Origin: Firmicutes bacterium FC7
GTDB lineage: Bacteria > Bacillota > Clostridia > Tissierellales > Tissierellaceae
Reading direction: 5' to 3'
Length of the DNA stretch: 64,000 nt
NCBI GenBank assembly: GCA_022760735.1
Contig: JAKELU010000001.1
Coordinates: 261,607 to 325,606, forward strand
The notes beneath the pieces are model-generated. The model worked only from the letters and a program-made list of their open reading frames with translations. It did not search any database and was not told where the DNA came from. This document shows, one piece after another, positions 9,954 to 19,318 of the stretch (positions within the stretch are counted from its first letter, which is position 1; each line of letters starts with the position of its first letter). Both the position numbers and the translations under genes were made by a program.

Positions 9954-11019
9954 ATCTTCCCCTCACTTTCACTAGGGTAGATTTTAATACGTTATCCTTT
10001 TTAAATATGATTACAGTCATCAGTATTATTGAGAAAACAACCATTCTTAACCCTGGTAATGCAGGTGTTTGGATAAATCCAAGGTTAAGAGGTTCATCAA
10101 GGAATCTCAATGCTTCCATAGCTATTGTTACAACAATGGCTGATATAATCGTACCGTTTATATTTCCCATGCCGCCTAGAACAACTATTAAGATAATGTT
10201 CCAGGTTAAGGAGAATTTAAATAGGGTTGGGTCTATTGTTCCAAGGGATACTGCTAATAGTCCTCCACCTATTCCAGCTAAAAATGACCCTATTGTAAAG
10301 CTCATTACCTTATGCTTAAAGAGATTTACCCCCATACTTCTTGCAGCTATTTCATCTTCACGAATAGCCTTAAAAGCTTTTCCATAGCTTCCTTTCATTA
10401 ATAAAAACATAAATACAATTGTTATAATTGCACCAATGCCAGCCCATAAGAGATTGATGCTATGACTTAGACTTATACCAAAGATATCCCTAAGCAACTT
10501 TACAAAAAATTGATTGGTCTTCTGTGGAATTCCCTTAAGACCTAATGCTCCATTTGTTACACTTTGTAGGTTTATAATGACAACCCTGATAATTTCAGAG
10601 AACCCTAAGGTTGCAATAGCTAAATAGTCATCTGTTAGCTTTAATACTGGTGCACCTATTAGAAATCCAAATAAAGCTGCTAAAAGACCTCCGATTATTA
10701 GTGCAACGATAAAAGGCATATTAATCTGTTGTAAAAAAGACACCATTGGTTTCATATAGTAGTTCATTTCCTTCATTTCAGGTGTCATTGTTAGTATTGC
10801 TACTGTATATGCACCAATTGCCATAAAACCTGCATGTCCTAAAGAAAATAATCCTGTGAACCCATTTATTAAATTCATACTAAGTCCAAGTATTATATAT
10901 ATAAAACATAGATTTAAAACTCTAACCTTATAGCTATCTAAAACAAAATTTAAGAAAATCATAGCAATTATAGCAACCACTACGCAAATTATATATTTGA
11001 TGATCTTGTTATCTTTCAT
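9940..11019 (-). CDS. livM: Branched-chain amino acid ABC transporter permease LivM
   Basis: Membrane subunit (359 aa) with about ten hydrophobic segments. It carries the LivM hallmarks LSLGHAGFMAIGAYTVA (residues ~58-75) and the cytoplasmic docking loop RSMGVNLFKHKVMSFTIGSF. GLLAVSLGTIDPTLF follows in the usual place. Separated from livH by two bases and overlapping livG, so it is part of one transcript. Confidence 0.94.
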   Translation of the reverse strand: MKDNKIIKYIICVVVAIIAMIFLNFVLDSYKVRVLNLCFIYIILGLSMNLINGFTGLFSLGHAGFMAIGAYTVAILTMTPEMKEMNYYMKPMVSFLQQINMPFIVALIIGGLLAALFGFLIGAPVLKLTDDYLAIATLGFSEIIRVVIINLQSVTNGALGLKGIPQKTNQFFVKLLRDIFGISLSHSINLLWAGIGAIITIVFMFLLMKGSYGKAFKAIREDEIAARSMGVNLFKHKVMSFTIGSFLAGIGGGLLAVSLGTIDPTLFKFSLTWNIILIVVLGGMGNINGTIISAIVVTIAMEALRFLDEPLNLGFIQTPALPGLRMVVFSIILMTVIIFKKDNVLKSTLVKVRGRYAKN

Positions 11020-11021
11020 GG

Positions 11022-11915
11022 CTACACCTTCTCTGCTATTTTTTCTCCCATTAAACCTGTTGGCTTAACAAGAAGTATTAAAATCAATAATATAAATGCA
11101 AATGCATCTCTATAACCTGTTAAGGTAGGTAAAAATGCAATTAGCATAATTTCACCAAGACCTAAAATAAATCCACCAATTACTGCCCCAGTAATATTAC
11201 CGATTCCACCTATAACAGCTGCTATAAAGCATTTTAGCCCTGGCATTACTCCCATATGTGGAACTAGCTGAAGATATTTAATTCCCCACATAATGCCCCC
11301 TACAGCAGCAAGGAATGAACCAATAAAGAAAGTAAATGAAATTACTTTATTAATATCAATCCCCATAAGGCTTGCTGCCTCATAGTCCTTAGACAAGGCC
11401 CTCATAGCCATTCCTGTCTTTGTCTTCTGTATAATAAAGGTTAAAAGAACTAATAAAATTATTGTTACCACTGGTATTATCAATGAAATAGTTCCTACTG
11501 ATACTCCTCCAATATTTAAAACTCCATTTAAGAAGGCTGGAGCAGGAAATGCTTTAGGTCTACCACTAAAAATTAGTATTCCTAAATTTTGGAATAAGAA
11601 AGAAGCACCAATAGCAGATATTAGTATTGTAATCCTTGGTGAATTTCTTAATGGTTTATAGGCTATTTTTTCTAGTAATAACCCAATAAGTCCTGTTAAA
11701 ACAGATGCCAATATGAAAACTAACCACCAAGGTAGTGGTGTGAAGAAAATACCATAATATGCTATGTATGCACCCAACATAAAAATTTCGCCGTGGGCGA
11801 AATTAATTAATCGCAGTATTCCGTACACCAAAGTATATCCAATTGCTATTAGAGCATAAAGACTACCAAGTGATGTTCCATTTGCCAAATGTTGCAGGAA
11901 TTCCTGAATACTCAT
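11022..11915 (-). CDS. livH: Branched-chain amino acid ABC transporter permease LivH
   Basis: Membrane subunit (297 aa). Conserved LivH stretches: GTSLGSLYALIAIGYTLVYG, INFAHGEIFMLGAY, docking loop MRALSKDYEAASLMGIDINK and the C-terminal ILLVKPTGLMGE. The start is set at the second ATG (MSIQEF) because GGAGG lies seven bases upstream of it; the longer reading begins at a TTG whose coding region would contain that ribosome site. Separated from livJ by a 150-base gap holding a palindromic element. Confidence 0.92.
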   Translation of the reverse strand: MSIQEFLQHLANGTSLGSLYALIAIGYTLVYGILRLINFAHGEIFMLGAYIAYYGIFFTPLPWWLVFILASVLTGLIGLLLEKIAYKPLRNSPRITILISAIGASFLFQNLGILIFSGRPKAFPAPAFLNGVLNIGGVSVGTISLIIPVVTIILLVLLTFIIQKTKTGMAMRALSKDYEAASLMGIDINKVISFTFFIGSFLAAVGGIMWGIKYLQLVPHMGVMPGLKCFIAAVIGGIGNITGAVIGGFILGLGEIMLIAFLPTLTGYRDAFAFILLILILLVKPTGLMGEKIAEKV

Positions 11916-11936
11916 ATTCATTCCTCCAGTCAAAAT

Positions 11937-12014
11937 TTAGTGATCACCCGGAGATTCCAGGACTAGGGATGACACCCCTTGTCATTCCAAAGACATTTAG
12001 AGAATCCCGGGTAC
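11937..12014. repeat. Imperfect palindromic element, family 2 copy 3, between livJ and livH
   Basis: Outer arms ACCCGGAGATTC and GAATCCCGGGT, inner arms GGGATGACA and TGTCATTCC around CCCCT. It separates the receptor gene from the permease genes in the same operon, the same location type as the oppA/oppB stem-loop. It may stabilise the livJ message or partly terminate it (inference). Confidence 0.75.
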
Positions 12015-12066
12015 AATCATTTCAGCTCACTACTTCTTACTTTTCAATTACGGTTAAAGTTGCCTT

Positions 12067-13221
12067 CTAAGGTTCTACAGTTGTTAAGTAAACGAACTTA
12101 CCATCCTTTACTTGATTAATTACAGCAGATTTTACTGCATCGCCATTTTCATCAAGAGTGATATTACCTGTAGCTCCTACAAAGCCAGAAGTTGCTGCAA
12201 TAGCGTCTCTTATAGCGTTAGAGTCAGCGGATCCTGCTCTTTCTATTGCATCTAAAACTAGCATATAAGCATCATAACCTAATGCTGCAAAAGCATTAGC
12301 GTCCTGGCCAAATTCTTCTTTATACTCAGATAGGAAAGTATCTGATACACTTGTAACTGGAGCTTCTGAAGTAAAGTGGCTTGAGAATGCTGCACCTTCA
12401 ACAGCCTCTCCACCTATTGATAAAAATTCTGGAGATTCCCAAGTGTCTCCACCAAGGAATGGAGCATTTATTCCTAAATCTCTAGCTTGTTTGATAAGTA
12501 ATGCAGATTCGCCATAGTTACCTGGTGCAAATATTACGTCTGGATTTAAGGACTTAACGCTTGTAAGTTGAGCTGTAAAGTCTTGATCTCCAGCGTTGTA
12601 TGATGTTGTAGTTAATATACTATTTTCATTACCAGTTAACTTTTTAAATGCATCTGCGAAATATTTTGAAAGTCCTACTGAATAGTCATTTTGAACGTCT
12701 TGAATAATAGCCGCTGTTTTTGCACCTAAATTATTAAATGCATAGTTAGCCATTACTGTACCTTGGAATGGGTCAATAAAACAAACTCTAAAATAGTAAT
12801 CATTATTTAATGTTACCAATGGGTTAGTAGGAGAACAACCAACTGCTGGCACCTGAGCATTCTTTACAATATCTCCTGCTGCCATGGATAATGAGCTACC
12901 ATAACTACCTATAATTGCCACAACCTTATCCTGCTCTATTAATTTTGATGCTGCGTTTGCTGCTTCAACCTTGTCTGATTTGTTATCCACTATTACTAAT
13001 TCAACTTTCTTTCCTAGAACTTCACCCTTCTTTTTATGAGCTAGTTCTATTCCTTCTACAGTCATCTCTCCACCTGCTGCATTTGCACCAGTCATTGGTT
13101 CAAAAACACCAATTTTTATTACATCTGAGTCACCGCCACTTGTTGATGTGGTTTGTGCACACCCCGATAGCACTCCAATAATTAACGCTGTGCACAATAC
13201 TAAAACTAGACTCCTTTTCAT
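12067..13221 (-). CDS. livJ: Branched-chain amino acid ABC transporter receptor lipoprotein
   Basis: Extracellular binding protein (384 aa, Peripla_BP_6 type) that delivers ligand to LivHM. The signal peptide ends in a lipobox, GVLSGC, placing the lipidated cysteine near residue 21. The family motifs IKIGVFEPMTGANAAGGEM, AIIGSYGSSLSMAA, NDYYFRVCFIDPFQG and FAALGYDAYML are in order. First gene of the operon, with GGGGGC before its ATG and a strong promoter upstream. Ligand could be another neutral amino acid. Confidence 0.93.
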   Translation of the reverse strand: MKRSLVLVLCTALIIGVLSGCAQTTSTSGGDSDVIKIGVFEPMTGANAAGGEMTVEGIELAHKKKGEVLGKKVELVIVDNKSDKVEAANAASKLIEQDKVVAIIGSYGSSLSMAAGDIVKNAQVPAVGCSPTNPLVTLNNDYYFRVCFIDPFQGTVMANYAFNNLGAKTAAIIQDVQNDYSVGLSKYFADAFKKLTGNENSILTTTSYNAGDQDFTAQLTSVKSLNPDVIFAPGNYGESALLIKQARDLGINAPFLGGDTWESPEFLSIGGEAVEGAAFSSHFTSEAPVTSVSDTFLSEYKEEFGQDANAFAALGYDAYMLVLDAIERAGSADSNAIRDAIAATSGFVGATGNITLDENGDAVKSAVINQVKDGKFVYLTTVEP

Positions 13222-13261
13222 TTTATTGCCCCCTTTGTAAATATTTTGAATATTTTATTTA

Positions 13262-13290
13262 ATTATAGACCTTGGCAAAACCAAAGTCAA
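13262..13290 (-). promoter_or_regulatory. Sigma-A promoter of the liv operon with inverted repeats
   Basis: TTGACT and TATAAT are separated by exactly 17 bases, about 40 bases upstream of livJ. The spacer holds an imperfect inverted repeat (CTTTGG/CCAAGG), and a second one (AATTC/GAATT arms around 10 bases) lies just upstream of the -35 box. The placement suggests repressor control; it is not a good match to the CodY box I remember. Confidence 0.8.
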
Positions 13291-13343
13291 TTCTAAACAT
13301 TTGGAATTGTGTATATTTACTGAAATTTTAGTTTATTAAAAAA

Positions 13344-14114
13344 TTAAACTTTTGATAAATGTTTTCTCACAGCCCTTTCACTTATTCCTATGCTTTCACC
13401 TATTTCTTTAAGACTAAAACCTAAATTTCGACACATATTTATATACTTCCTTTTCAATCCCATTAGATATGATTTCTTTGATCCATTTTTTATTAATTCA
13501 AAATCTGATCTATTATTACAAATTTCCAACAATATTTTATCTAGCCTATTAAATAGCTCATCCTTTTCATTATTATATTTATATTTAGAGTTCATAATAT
13601 ATGTATACTTTTCAATTGCTAGGTTTCTATCTTCGTTTAATAAATCTAATATATAATCAATATCTAGGATGCTATTTAAATTAAACTTATAAAACACATG
13701 GCTACTCCACTTATATTCATCCATGGAATCAGCACAATTGAATAATATAGGTAGTTCATGTATAGTTTTTATATAGTACAATAGTTCCTTATCTTCCTCT
13801 ATTACACTACATTTGTATCTACCCTTATATGGCGAATTAGAGCAGTTATATTTTTCATTAAAATATTTTGTATAGTACATCTTTAGCCTTTGCATAACTT
13901 TGCTTATAGGGATATTATGAAATTTAATAACAAGATCAAATTGATTATCTAAAATACAATAAGCTAGTATTTTCAGTTCACACTTATACCTAAGTTCCTC
14001 TAATATCTCTAAGAGCACGCTCTTATCTTTATCACTTTTAAAAATATCGATCTTTCCAACCTGTGATATATGATAGATTGCACCATAATATTCAATTCTG
14101 CATCTTCTACCCAA
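13344..14114 (-). CDS. Degenerate RAYT-like (REP-associated Y1 transposase family) protein lacking the HUH histidines
   Basis: 256 residues, co-linear with the intact RAYT at 18547: RRCRIEYYGAIYHI matches GPRVRSETGIYHI, and the regions ILAYCILDNQFDLVI, YYTKYFNEKYNCSNSPYKGRYK and LLYYIKTIHELPI match YSYCLMNNHIHLLI, YVRWYNKKYERCGHLFQERFK and LLRVIRYIHQNPL. The metal-binding HIH is replaced by QFD, so HUH nuclease activity is not expected. The candidate tyrosine and a C-terminal helix-turn-helix (LKEIGESIGISERAVRKHL) remain. The start is set at a TTG with GAAGGTGG seven bases upstream, the position aligned with the start of the intact homologue. The frame is fully open, which argues for retention as a DNA-binding protein rather than decay. 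Confidence 0.75.
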   Translation of the reverse strand: MGRRCRIEYYGAIYHISQVGKIDIFKSDKDKSVLLEILEELRYKCELKILAYCILDNQFDLVIKFHNIPISKVMQRLKMYYTKYFNEKYNCSNSPYKGRYKCSVIEEDKELLYYIKTIHELPILFNCADSMDEYKWSSHVFYKFNLNSILDIDYILDLLNEDRNLAIEKYTYIMNSKYKYNNEKDELFNRLDKILLEICNNRSDFELIKNGSKKSYLMGLKRKYINMCRNLGFSLKEIGESIGISERAVRKHLSKV

Positions 14115-14204
14115 TGTAATACCACCTTCGTCAATTTTGATTTCGAGCATTTAATTTACATTTACTTATAAATTCTCCATAATTTTATAAATTCCTTCTT
14201 TAAT

Positions 14205-14247
14205 ATTAAAAAAGTTCCAAATCTAGCGTCAAACTAGATTTGGAACT
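14205..14247 (-). terminator. Intrinsic terminator of the 5'-nucleotidase gene
   Basis: Fourteen-base arms AGTTCCAAATCTAG and CTAGATTTGGAACT with a seven-base loop, followed on the minus strand by six Ts. Confidence 0.92.
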
Positions 14248-14267
14248 ATATGAACCATCCTCACTTA

Positions 14268-16040
14268 TTATAAAGCTGGGATCACAATTATTTGACCTGG
14301 GAATATCAAATCAGGATTTGATAATTTGTTGTACTCAGCTAATACTTTCCAGTCAATATTAAATTTAATACCTATCTTTGATAGCCAATCTCCTGGTTTT
14401 ACTACGTATTTAACCTCTTCTTTAACTGGCTCTGGAGTTGGTTCAGCAGGTACTGGTTCTTCTGCTGGCTCAGGTATAGGTTCTTCTGCTGGTGCTTCTT
14501 CTACTTCCTCAGCTGGAACAACTGTTATTCTACCCTCAACTTTTGGATTAACTTCTCCAAGTTCTTTAATGTAATCTACTAATACATCTGATAATAATCC
14601 ACCTTCTGCAACAAAAGGTTTACCTTCAAACATTGTATAGCCATCGCCACCAGCTGCCATAAAATCATTTGTAACAACTCTATAAGTAGCTTCTAAATCT
14701 AATGGCTCTCCACCTACTGTAACCTCTACTATTCTTTGGCCTACTTCTTTATCTGCATCAAACTTATAAGTCATGCCACTAACATGTGGGAAGTGACCAG
14801 CTTGTTCTGGATATAAGTCTACACCATGCTCTAATGCATCCATTAACTCACTACCTGTTACTTCTATTACTGCTAAAGTATTTGTAAATGGGAATGATGT
14901 AATTATATGACCAAATGTAACATCCCCTGCTGGTATAGATGCTCTAATTCCTCCACCATTAGTAAAGGCAATATCTGCTCCAGTTGATGTTCTCATAGCG
15001 TCAGTAATTAAGTTACCTAATGTAGTTTCACCTGTTCTAACATTAGCTCTTTCTCCATTTAAATCAACTAAAGTTTTTCCAACTACTTCTGCTTTCTTTG
15101 GAGCGTTGATTTCAGCAATCTTAGCTATTTCAGCTTCTATTGCTTCATCTGGAACTATTTCCTTAGCAGATTCAAAGTCTATTAACTTAGCTTCTTTGTT
15201 TACTTTTCCATCAACTATTTCAATTTCTACTACACCAATGTTTTTCAAATGGCTTCCAGATTGAACTAATAATGTTTCTCCAATAGTTTCGTTTAATTCC
15301 TCATGGCTATGGCCATCAATTATCAAATCGATTCCTTCTACATTCTCAGCAATTGCCTTTGAAGTAGTTAAGGTAGTTCCATCTATACCTAAGTGAACTA
15401 ATCCTACTATTAAATCTACCTCTTTTTCTTTTAATTCAGCTACTACTTCTTTTGCAACTTCTATACCATCTTTAAATTCAATTCCTATTGTATTATTTGG
15501 ATGTGATTTAAATTTTGTTTCTTCAGTTGATATTCCAAATATACCGACCTTTAATCCATTTTCAAATTCCTTAATAATATATGGATCAAAATCTGATGTC
15601 CCATCAGCTTCTTTTACAATATTTGCTCCTAATATTGGGAACTTAGCCATTCCTTTTAATTCTAATAATCTATCATAACCATAGTTAAAGTCATGATTTC
15701 CAGGTGTCATTACATCAAATCCCATTAAGTTCATCATATTAACCATGATTTCACCTTGGGATAAGTTAACATCAACTTCACCATGTAGAGTATCTCCTGC
15801 ATTTACAAACAATAAATTTGGATTTTGAGCCCTTAATTCTTCTACCTTAGCTTTTAATCTTCCAAAACCTATTGCCTTATTGTAATCATCATACTTTAAC
15901 AATCCATGGACATCGTTTACATGAACGATAGTAAGCTTTTGACTTTCTTCAGCAAAAGCACCACTAGGTACAATAATGATACCTAAAATAAGGACAAATG
16001 ATAAAATGACACTAATAACTCGTTTGTTTCTTAGATTCAT
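14268..16040 (-). CDS. Secreted 5'-nucleotidase (UshA family) with C-terminal LysM anchor
   Basis: 590-residue exported enzyme that hydrolyses extracellular nucleotides. After a signal peptide ending GAFAEE come the metallophosphatase motifs VNDVHG, NAGDT, GNHDFNYG and DGHSHEE (residues ~40-245), then a 5_nucleotid_C domain (FTNGGGIRASIPAGDVTFGH, SFPFTNTLAVIEVTGSELMD). A Pro/Glu-rich linker leads to one LysM repeat (YVVKPGDWLSKIGIKFNIDW) for peptidoglycan binding. Start revised to an ATG preceded by GGGGAGGAAATTGAT. The LysM and linker are nearly identical to those of the next gene, pointing to duplication or conversion. Confidence 0.92.
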   Translation of the reverse strand: MNLRNKRVISVILSFVLILGIIIVPSGAFAEESQKLTIVHVNDVHGLLKYDDYNKAIGFGRLKAKVEELRAQNPNLLFVNAGDTLHGEVDVNLSQGEIMVNMMNLMGFDVMTPGNHDFNYGYDRLLELKGMAKFPILGANIVKEADGTSDFDPYIIKEFENGLKVGIFGISTEETKFKSHPNNTIGIEFKDGIEVAKEVVAELKEKEVDLIVGLVHLGIDGTTLTTSKAIAENVEGIDLIIDGHSHEELNETIGETLLVQSGSHLKNIGVVEIEIVDGKVNKEAKLIDFESAKEIVPDEAIEAEIAKIAEINAPKKAEVVGKTLVDLNGERANVRTGETTLGNLITDAMRTSTGADIAFTNGGGIRASIPAGDVTFGHIITSFPFTNTLAVIEVTGSELMDALEHGVDLYPEQAGHFPHVSGMTYKFDADKEVGQRIVEVTVGGEPLDLEATYRVVTNDFMAAGGDGYTMFEGKPFVAEGGLLSDVLVDYIKELGEVNPKVEGRITVVPAEEVEEAPAEEPIPEPAEEPVPAEPTPEPVKEEVKYVVKPGDWLSKIGIKFNIDWKVLAEYNKLSNPDLIFPGQIIVIPAL

Positions 16041-16161
16041 ATCAATTTCCTCCCCTTTTTTTAATATTAACATTTAACCTGCTAGGTTAAATATACATAT
16101 TATATATATTCCCTTCAAAACTATTAAATCCTCTTTTTTGTTATAAATTTTTGATGGTACA

Positions 16162-16193
16162 AAAGGGACAGGGTGCCTGTCCCTTTGTCCCTA
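16162..16193 (-). repeat. REP-like element, copy A (overlaps a stop codon)
   Basis: Minus-strand reading: TAGGGACAAA, then the hairpin GGGACAGG-CAC-CCTGTCCC, then TTTT. Its first three bases are the stop codon of the nucleotidase upstream on that strand. Shares sequence with copies at 18437, 19319 and 42529. The hairpin plus T-run can act as terminator. Confidence 0.85.
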
Positions 16194-18221
16194 ATTTGCT
16201 GGAATTAATATTATTTGGTTAGGGAAGATTAGGTCTGGATTTGCAATCTTATTGTATTCTGCTAATACCTTCCAATCAATATTGAATTTGATACCAATCT
16301 TAGATAGCCAATCACCAGGTTGTACTACATATTTAATATCTTCTTTAACTGGTTCTACTGGTGTAGGTGCAGGAGTAGGTTCTTCTTCAACTGGAACTGG
16401 CACAGGTTCTACTTCAACTGGGGCTGGTTCTATTCCATATTCCTTTAATACCTCTTCAGGAATTAAACCTTGAGCTATCATTTCATCAGCGTTGATGCCC
16501 TTAACATTAAAGCTTCTACCATCTTCTGATACTGGAACTGTAATATTTCCAGCCTTTATTTCTTTAATTATATAATCTCTTAATGGATGATTAACATCCG
16601 CATTTATTATCTCCCAGTTATTATCTGTAACAGGCGCAATTGGACTATTTTCAGCTATATAATCTGCTATAAAGCTTCTTAAGGACTTAGGATCTGAATT
16701 GAAATATGGGTCATTCTTAATTATTCCCATTCCTTGTAAACCTGAATGTCTGTAGTTATTGATTGCTAACTTAAAGGTATCTTCAGGCTTAACTGGTTCT
16801 CCTTTAAATGTTAAATCAACAATTCTTTCCCCTGCTGGCTTTGATAAATCAATCTTATACTCTACTCCTTGGAACATATCATAATTATAAACTCTTATAT
16901 TAGGATTAAAGCTTATATTAATATCTCCAGGTTTAAATGTATTATAATATGCAGCTGACCATTCCATATAGTCCTTTAGCTCTGCTCCTGTTATCTCAAC
17001 TGCAACTAGAGTATTAGGATACTTATAGATTTCAAATATGCTTGCATATGTCACATCGCCTTCTCGTAGATTTGAGTTTTGGCTAAATAATGCAGCTGCT
17101 GATATATCTGCTCCAGTGTATTTAAGCTGTACATCATTTATTAAATCAATTAATCCAGTATCTCTAATTTGAGCCTCAGGAATACCAGGAATTTCTGACT
17201 CAGGTGCAAAGTTTTCGGTTGCTTGACCTATTACAGCTACTAAAAAATCTAATGTTTTCTCATGATATTCTTTAGCATATTCCTTTAATTCTTCTGATGC
17301 AGGATATTCATTAACATCAATAACTTTAACTGAACTATCTACTACCTTCCAAGAATCTTCTTTTGCTAACTCAAAATCAAATCTTACAACTTGAGCACCA
17401 GCATTTTGAGCTGCACCAACTAGAGTATTTCCTACTTTCCTCTCTTCTGTAACGTGAGCATGACCAGTAAGTACTCCAGCTATTTCTGGGAATTTAGCTA
17501 CAATCTCATCTGCCCCGTCTCCACCATATTCAGACTCATATCCTATATGAGCTGATACGAATATTAGATCTACACCTTTTTCTTTCATTTCTGCTATGTG
17601 TTTTTCTGCTGCTTCAAGTGGAGTAGTAAAATTTAAGCTTTGAACTTTAGGTCCATCCCATCTTGGAATATTAGGATTGGTTAAACCTAAAATACCAACC
17701 TTAATACCTGCTACTTCTTTAATTACATAAGGTTCAGCTAAATATGAATTATCTTCCTTATAAGTTGCATTAGCAGCTAATATTGGGAATTCAGCCTCTT
17801 CAATTATCTTATCAATTAGTTCAAGGCCAAAATTATATTCATGATTACCCAATACCATTGCATCATAACCCATGAAATTCATTATATCTATTACAGGATG
17901 CTTCAATTCTAGGTTGTTGTTATACAAATCATCTGATAGAATTGTCCCTTGAACAGTGTCACCATTGTCTATTAGTAAGGTATTAGGATTTTCAGCTCTA
18001 ATTTCTTGAATTACCGAATAGACCTTGGCCATTCCCAGATTGTCCACTTCTTTTCCGTCTTCATAGGAGTAATTATATATATTTGCATGAAGGTCAGTAG
18101 TTCCAATAATGGTTAGTTTAACGTTTTCACCTTCAGCAAATACACTTGTTGGAGCTATTATAATACTTAACACCAACATAAATGCAATTGCTAAACTAAT
18201 TAGCCTTTTGTTTTTATACAT
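16191..18221 (-). CDS. Secreted 2',3'-cyclic-nucleotide phosphodiesterase/nucleotidase (CpdB-YfkN like) with LysM anchor
   Basis: 676-residue wall-associated phosphoesterase. Signal peptide (IIIAPTSVFA), then metallophosphatase motifs TTDLHANIYNY, DNGDT, GNHEYNFGLEL and TGHAH, and a CpdB-type 5_nucleotid_C domain (LFSQNSNLREGDVTYASIFE; YKYPNTLVAVEITGAELKDY). A Pro/Val/Glu-rich linker precedes a LysM repeat (YVVQPGDWLSKIGIKFNIDW). Start revised to the ATG behind AAAAGGAGGAG. The TAG stop is the first codon of a REP-like element, while the paralogous gene downstream ends in TAA without one. Confidence 0.9.
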   Translation of the reverse strand: MYKNKRLISLAIAFMLVLSIIIAPTSVFAEGENVKLTIIGTTDLHANIYNYSYEDGKEVDNLGMAKVYSVIQEIRAENPNTLLIDNGDTVQGTILSDDLYNNNLELKHPVIDIMNFMGYDAMVLGNHEYNFGLELIDKIIEEAEFPILAANATYKEDNSYLAEPYVIKEVAGIKVGILGLTNPNIPRWDGPKVQSLNFTTPLEAAEKHIAEMKEKGVDLIFVSAHIGYESEYGGDGADEIVAKFPEIAGVLTGHAHVTEERKVGNTLVGAAQNAGAQVVRFDFELAKEDSWKVVDSSVKVIDVNEYPASEELKEYAKEYHEKTLDFLVAVIGQATENFAPESEIPGIPEAQIRDTGLIDLINDVQLKYTGADISAAALFSQNSNLREGDVTYASIFEIYKYPNTLVAVEITGAELKDYMEWSAAYYNTFKPGDINISFNPNIRVYNYDMFQGVEYKIDLSKPAGERIVDLTFKGEPVKPEDTFKLAINNYRHSGLQGMGIIKNDPYFNSDPKSLRSFIADYIAENSPIAPVTDNNWEIINADVNHPLRDYIIKEIKAGNITVPVSEDGRSFNVKGINADEMIAQGLIPEEVLKEYGIEPAPVEVEPVPVPVEEEPTPAPTPVEPVKEDIKYVVQPGDWLSKIGIKFNIDWKVLAEYNKIANPDLIFPNQIILIPAN

Positions 18222-18436
18222 AAAATCTCCTCCTTTTATATTTATCTCAATAATATATATTCCATATTTTGTTTTATAATCCTCTTTTTTTGTCACAATA
18301 TTTTAGGGAATTTATCCCTAATCTCATTTGGTGGTAGTGGCTTACAATAATAATAAAACTTTCTTAATTTTTGCATGTAATTTGCCCCTTTAAACACTTA
18401 TTCCCATTTAATTACCAAAAACAGCAAAATTTTTCT

Positions 18437-18479
18437 GGGACATAAGGGATGGGACATAAGGGACAGGATACTTGTCCCA
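18437..18479 (+). repeat. REP-like element, copy B, in the 325-base gap before the RAYT gene
   Basis: Plus-strand GGGACATAAGGGA occurs twice in tandem and runs into the hairpin GGGACAGG-ATA-CTTGTCCC. It lies 68 bases before the RAYT start codon. The rest of the gap (18222-18436) is A+T-rich, with no supported gene. Confidence 0.85.
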
Positions 18480-18546
18480 CTTTTTATATAATAATTATTG
18501 TATATACTGTAATAATTTGGTACCATGGGGATGAGGTGATAATTCT

Positions 18547-19305
18547 ATGGCAAGGGGTCCTAGAGTGCGAAGTGAAACTGGAATTTATCATATTATGTTA
18601 AGAGGTATTAATAAACAAAATATCTTTGAGGATGATGAAGACAGACTAAAATTTCTAGAAATAATTAGTTTCTTTAAAACCCAATGTAAATATGAGCTAT
18701 ATAGTTATTGTCTAATGAATAATCATATTCACTTATTAATAAGGGAAGTTGATGATTCAGTTTCTGAAGCAATAAAAAGAATTGCTTCTACATATGTAAG
18801 ATGGTATAACAAGAAATATGAAAGATGTGGTCACTTATTCCAGGAGAGATTTAAAAGTGAGCCAATCAATAATGAGTTTTCACTATTAAGAGTTATCAGA
18901 TATATTCATCAAAATCCTTTAAAAGCAGGAATGACTAAATATATCATGGAATATAAGTGGACAAGTTATCATGAATACATAAGCAAAAAAGTCATTGTGG
19001 ATATCGACATCATTTTAGATATTTTATCCACAAATAGAGATAAGGCTATTGAGATTTATGTGGATTTTATGGATGAATATAATGATGATGTATTTATTGA
19101 TATAGATACTAGAGCTTCAATAAGTGATGATGAAATATTGGAACATATTAAATCCTTTGGGGTTAATAGCATAAGTGAATTACAACAGCTAAATAGAAAT
19201 GAACGCAATAATATTATAAAAAGATTAAAGCAGTTAGAGTTTGTGACAATTAGGCAATTGGCAAGAGTTACAGGAATGTCTAAAAGTGTTATTGGTAGGT
19301 TATAG
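18547..19305 (+). CDS. REP-associated tyrosine transposase (RAYT, Y1/HUH family)
   Basis: 252-residue single-strand DNA transposase. N-terminal MARGPRVRSETGIYHIMLRG, the HUH motif NNHIHLLI (residues ~59-66), GHLFQERFKSEPI and IRYIHQNPLKAGM (which holds the probable catalytic tyrosine) are all intact. A C-terminal extension ends in a helix-turn-helix-like segment (TIRQLARVTGMSKSVIGRL). The gene is bracketed by REP-like hairpins in opposite orientation (copies B and C), the arrangement expected for a RAYT and its substrates. Start ATG follows GGGGATGAGGTGAT. The frame is open and looks active. Confidence 0.93.
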   Translation: MARGPRVRSETGIYHIMLRGINKQNIFEDDEDRLKFLEIISFFKTQCKYELYSYCLMNNHIHLLIREVDDSVSEAIKRIASTYVRWYNKKYERCGHLFQERFKSEPINNEFSLLRVIRYIHQNPLKAGMTKYIMEYKWTSYHEYISKKVIVDIDIILDILSTNRDKAIEIYVDFMDEYNDDVFIDIDTRASISDDEILEHIKSFGVNSISELQQLNRNERNNIIKRLKQLEFVTIRQLARVTGMSKSVIGRL

Positions 19306-19318
19306 CATAAGCAAGCAA

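Noticed and set aside
11916..11933. Longer LivH start at a TTG
   Set aside because: The extra codons contain the GGAGG used for the downstream ATG.
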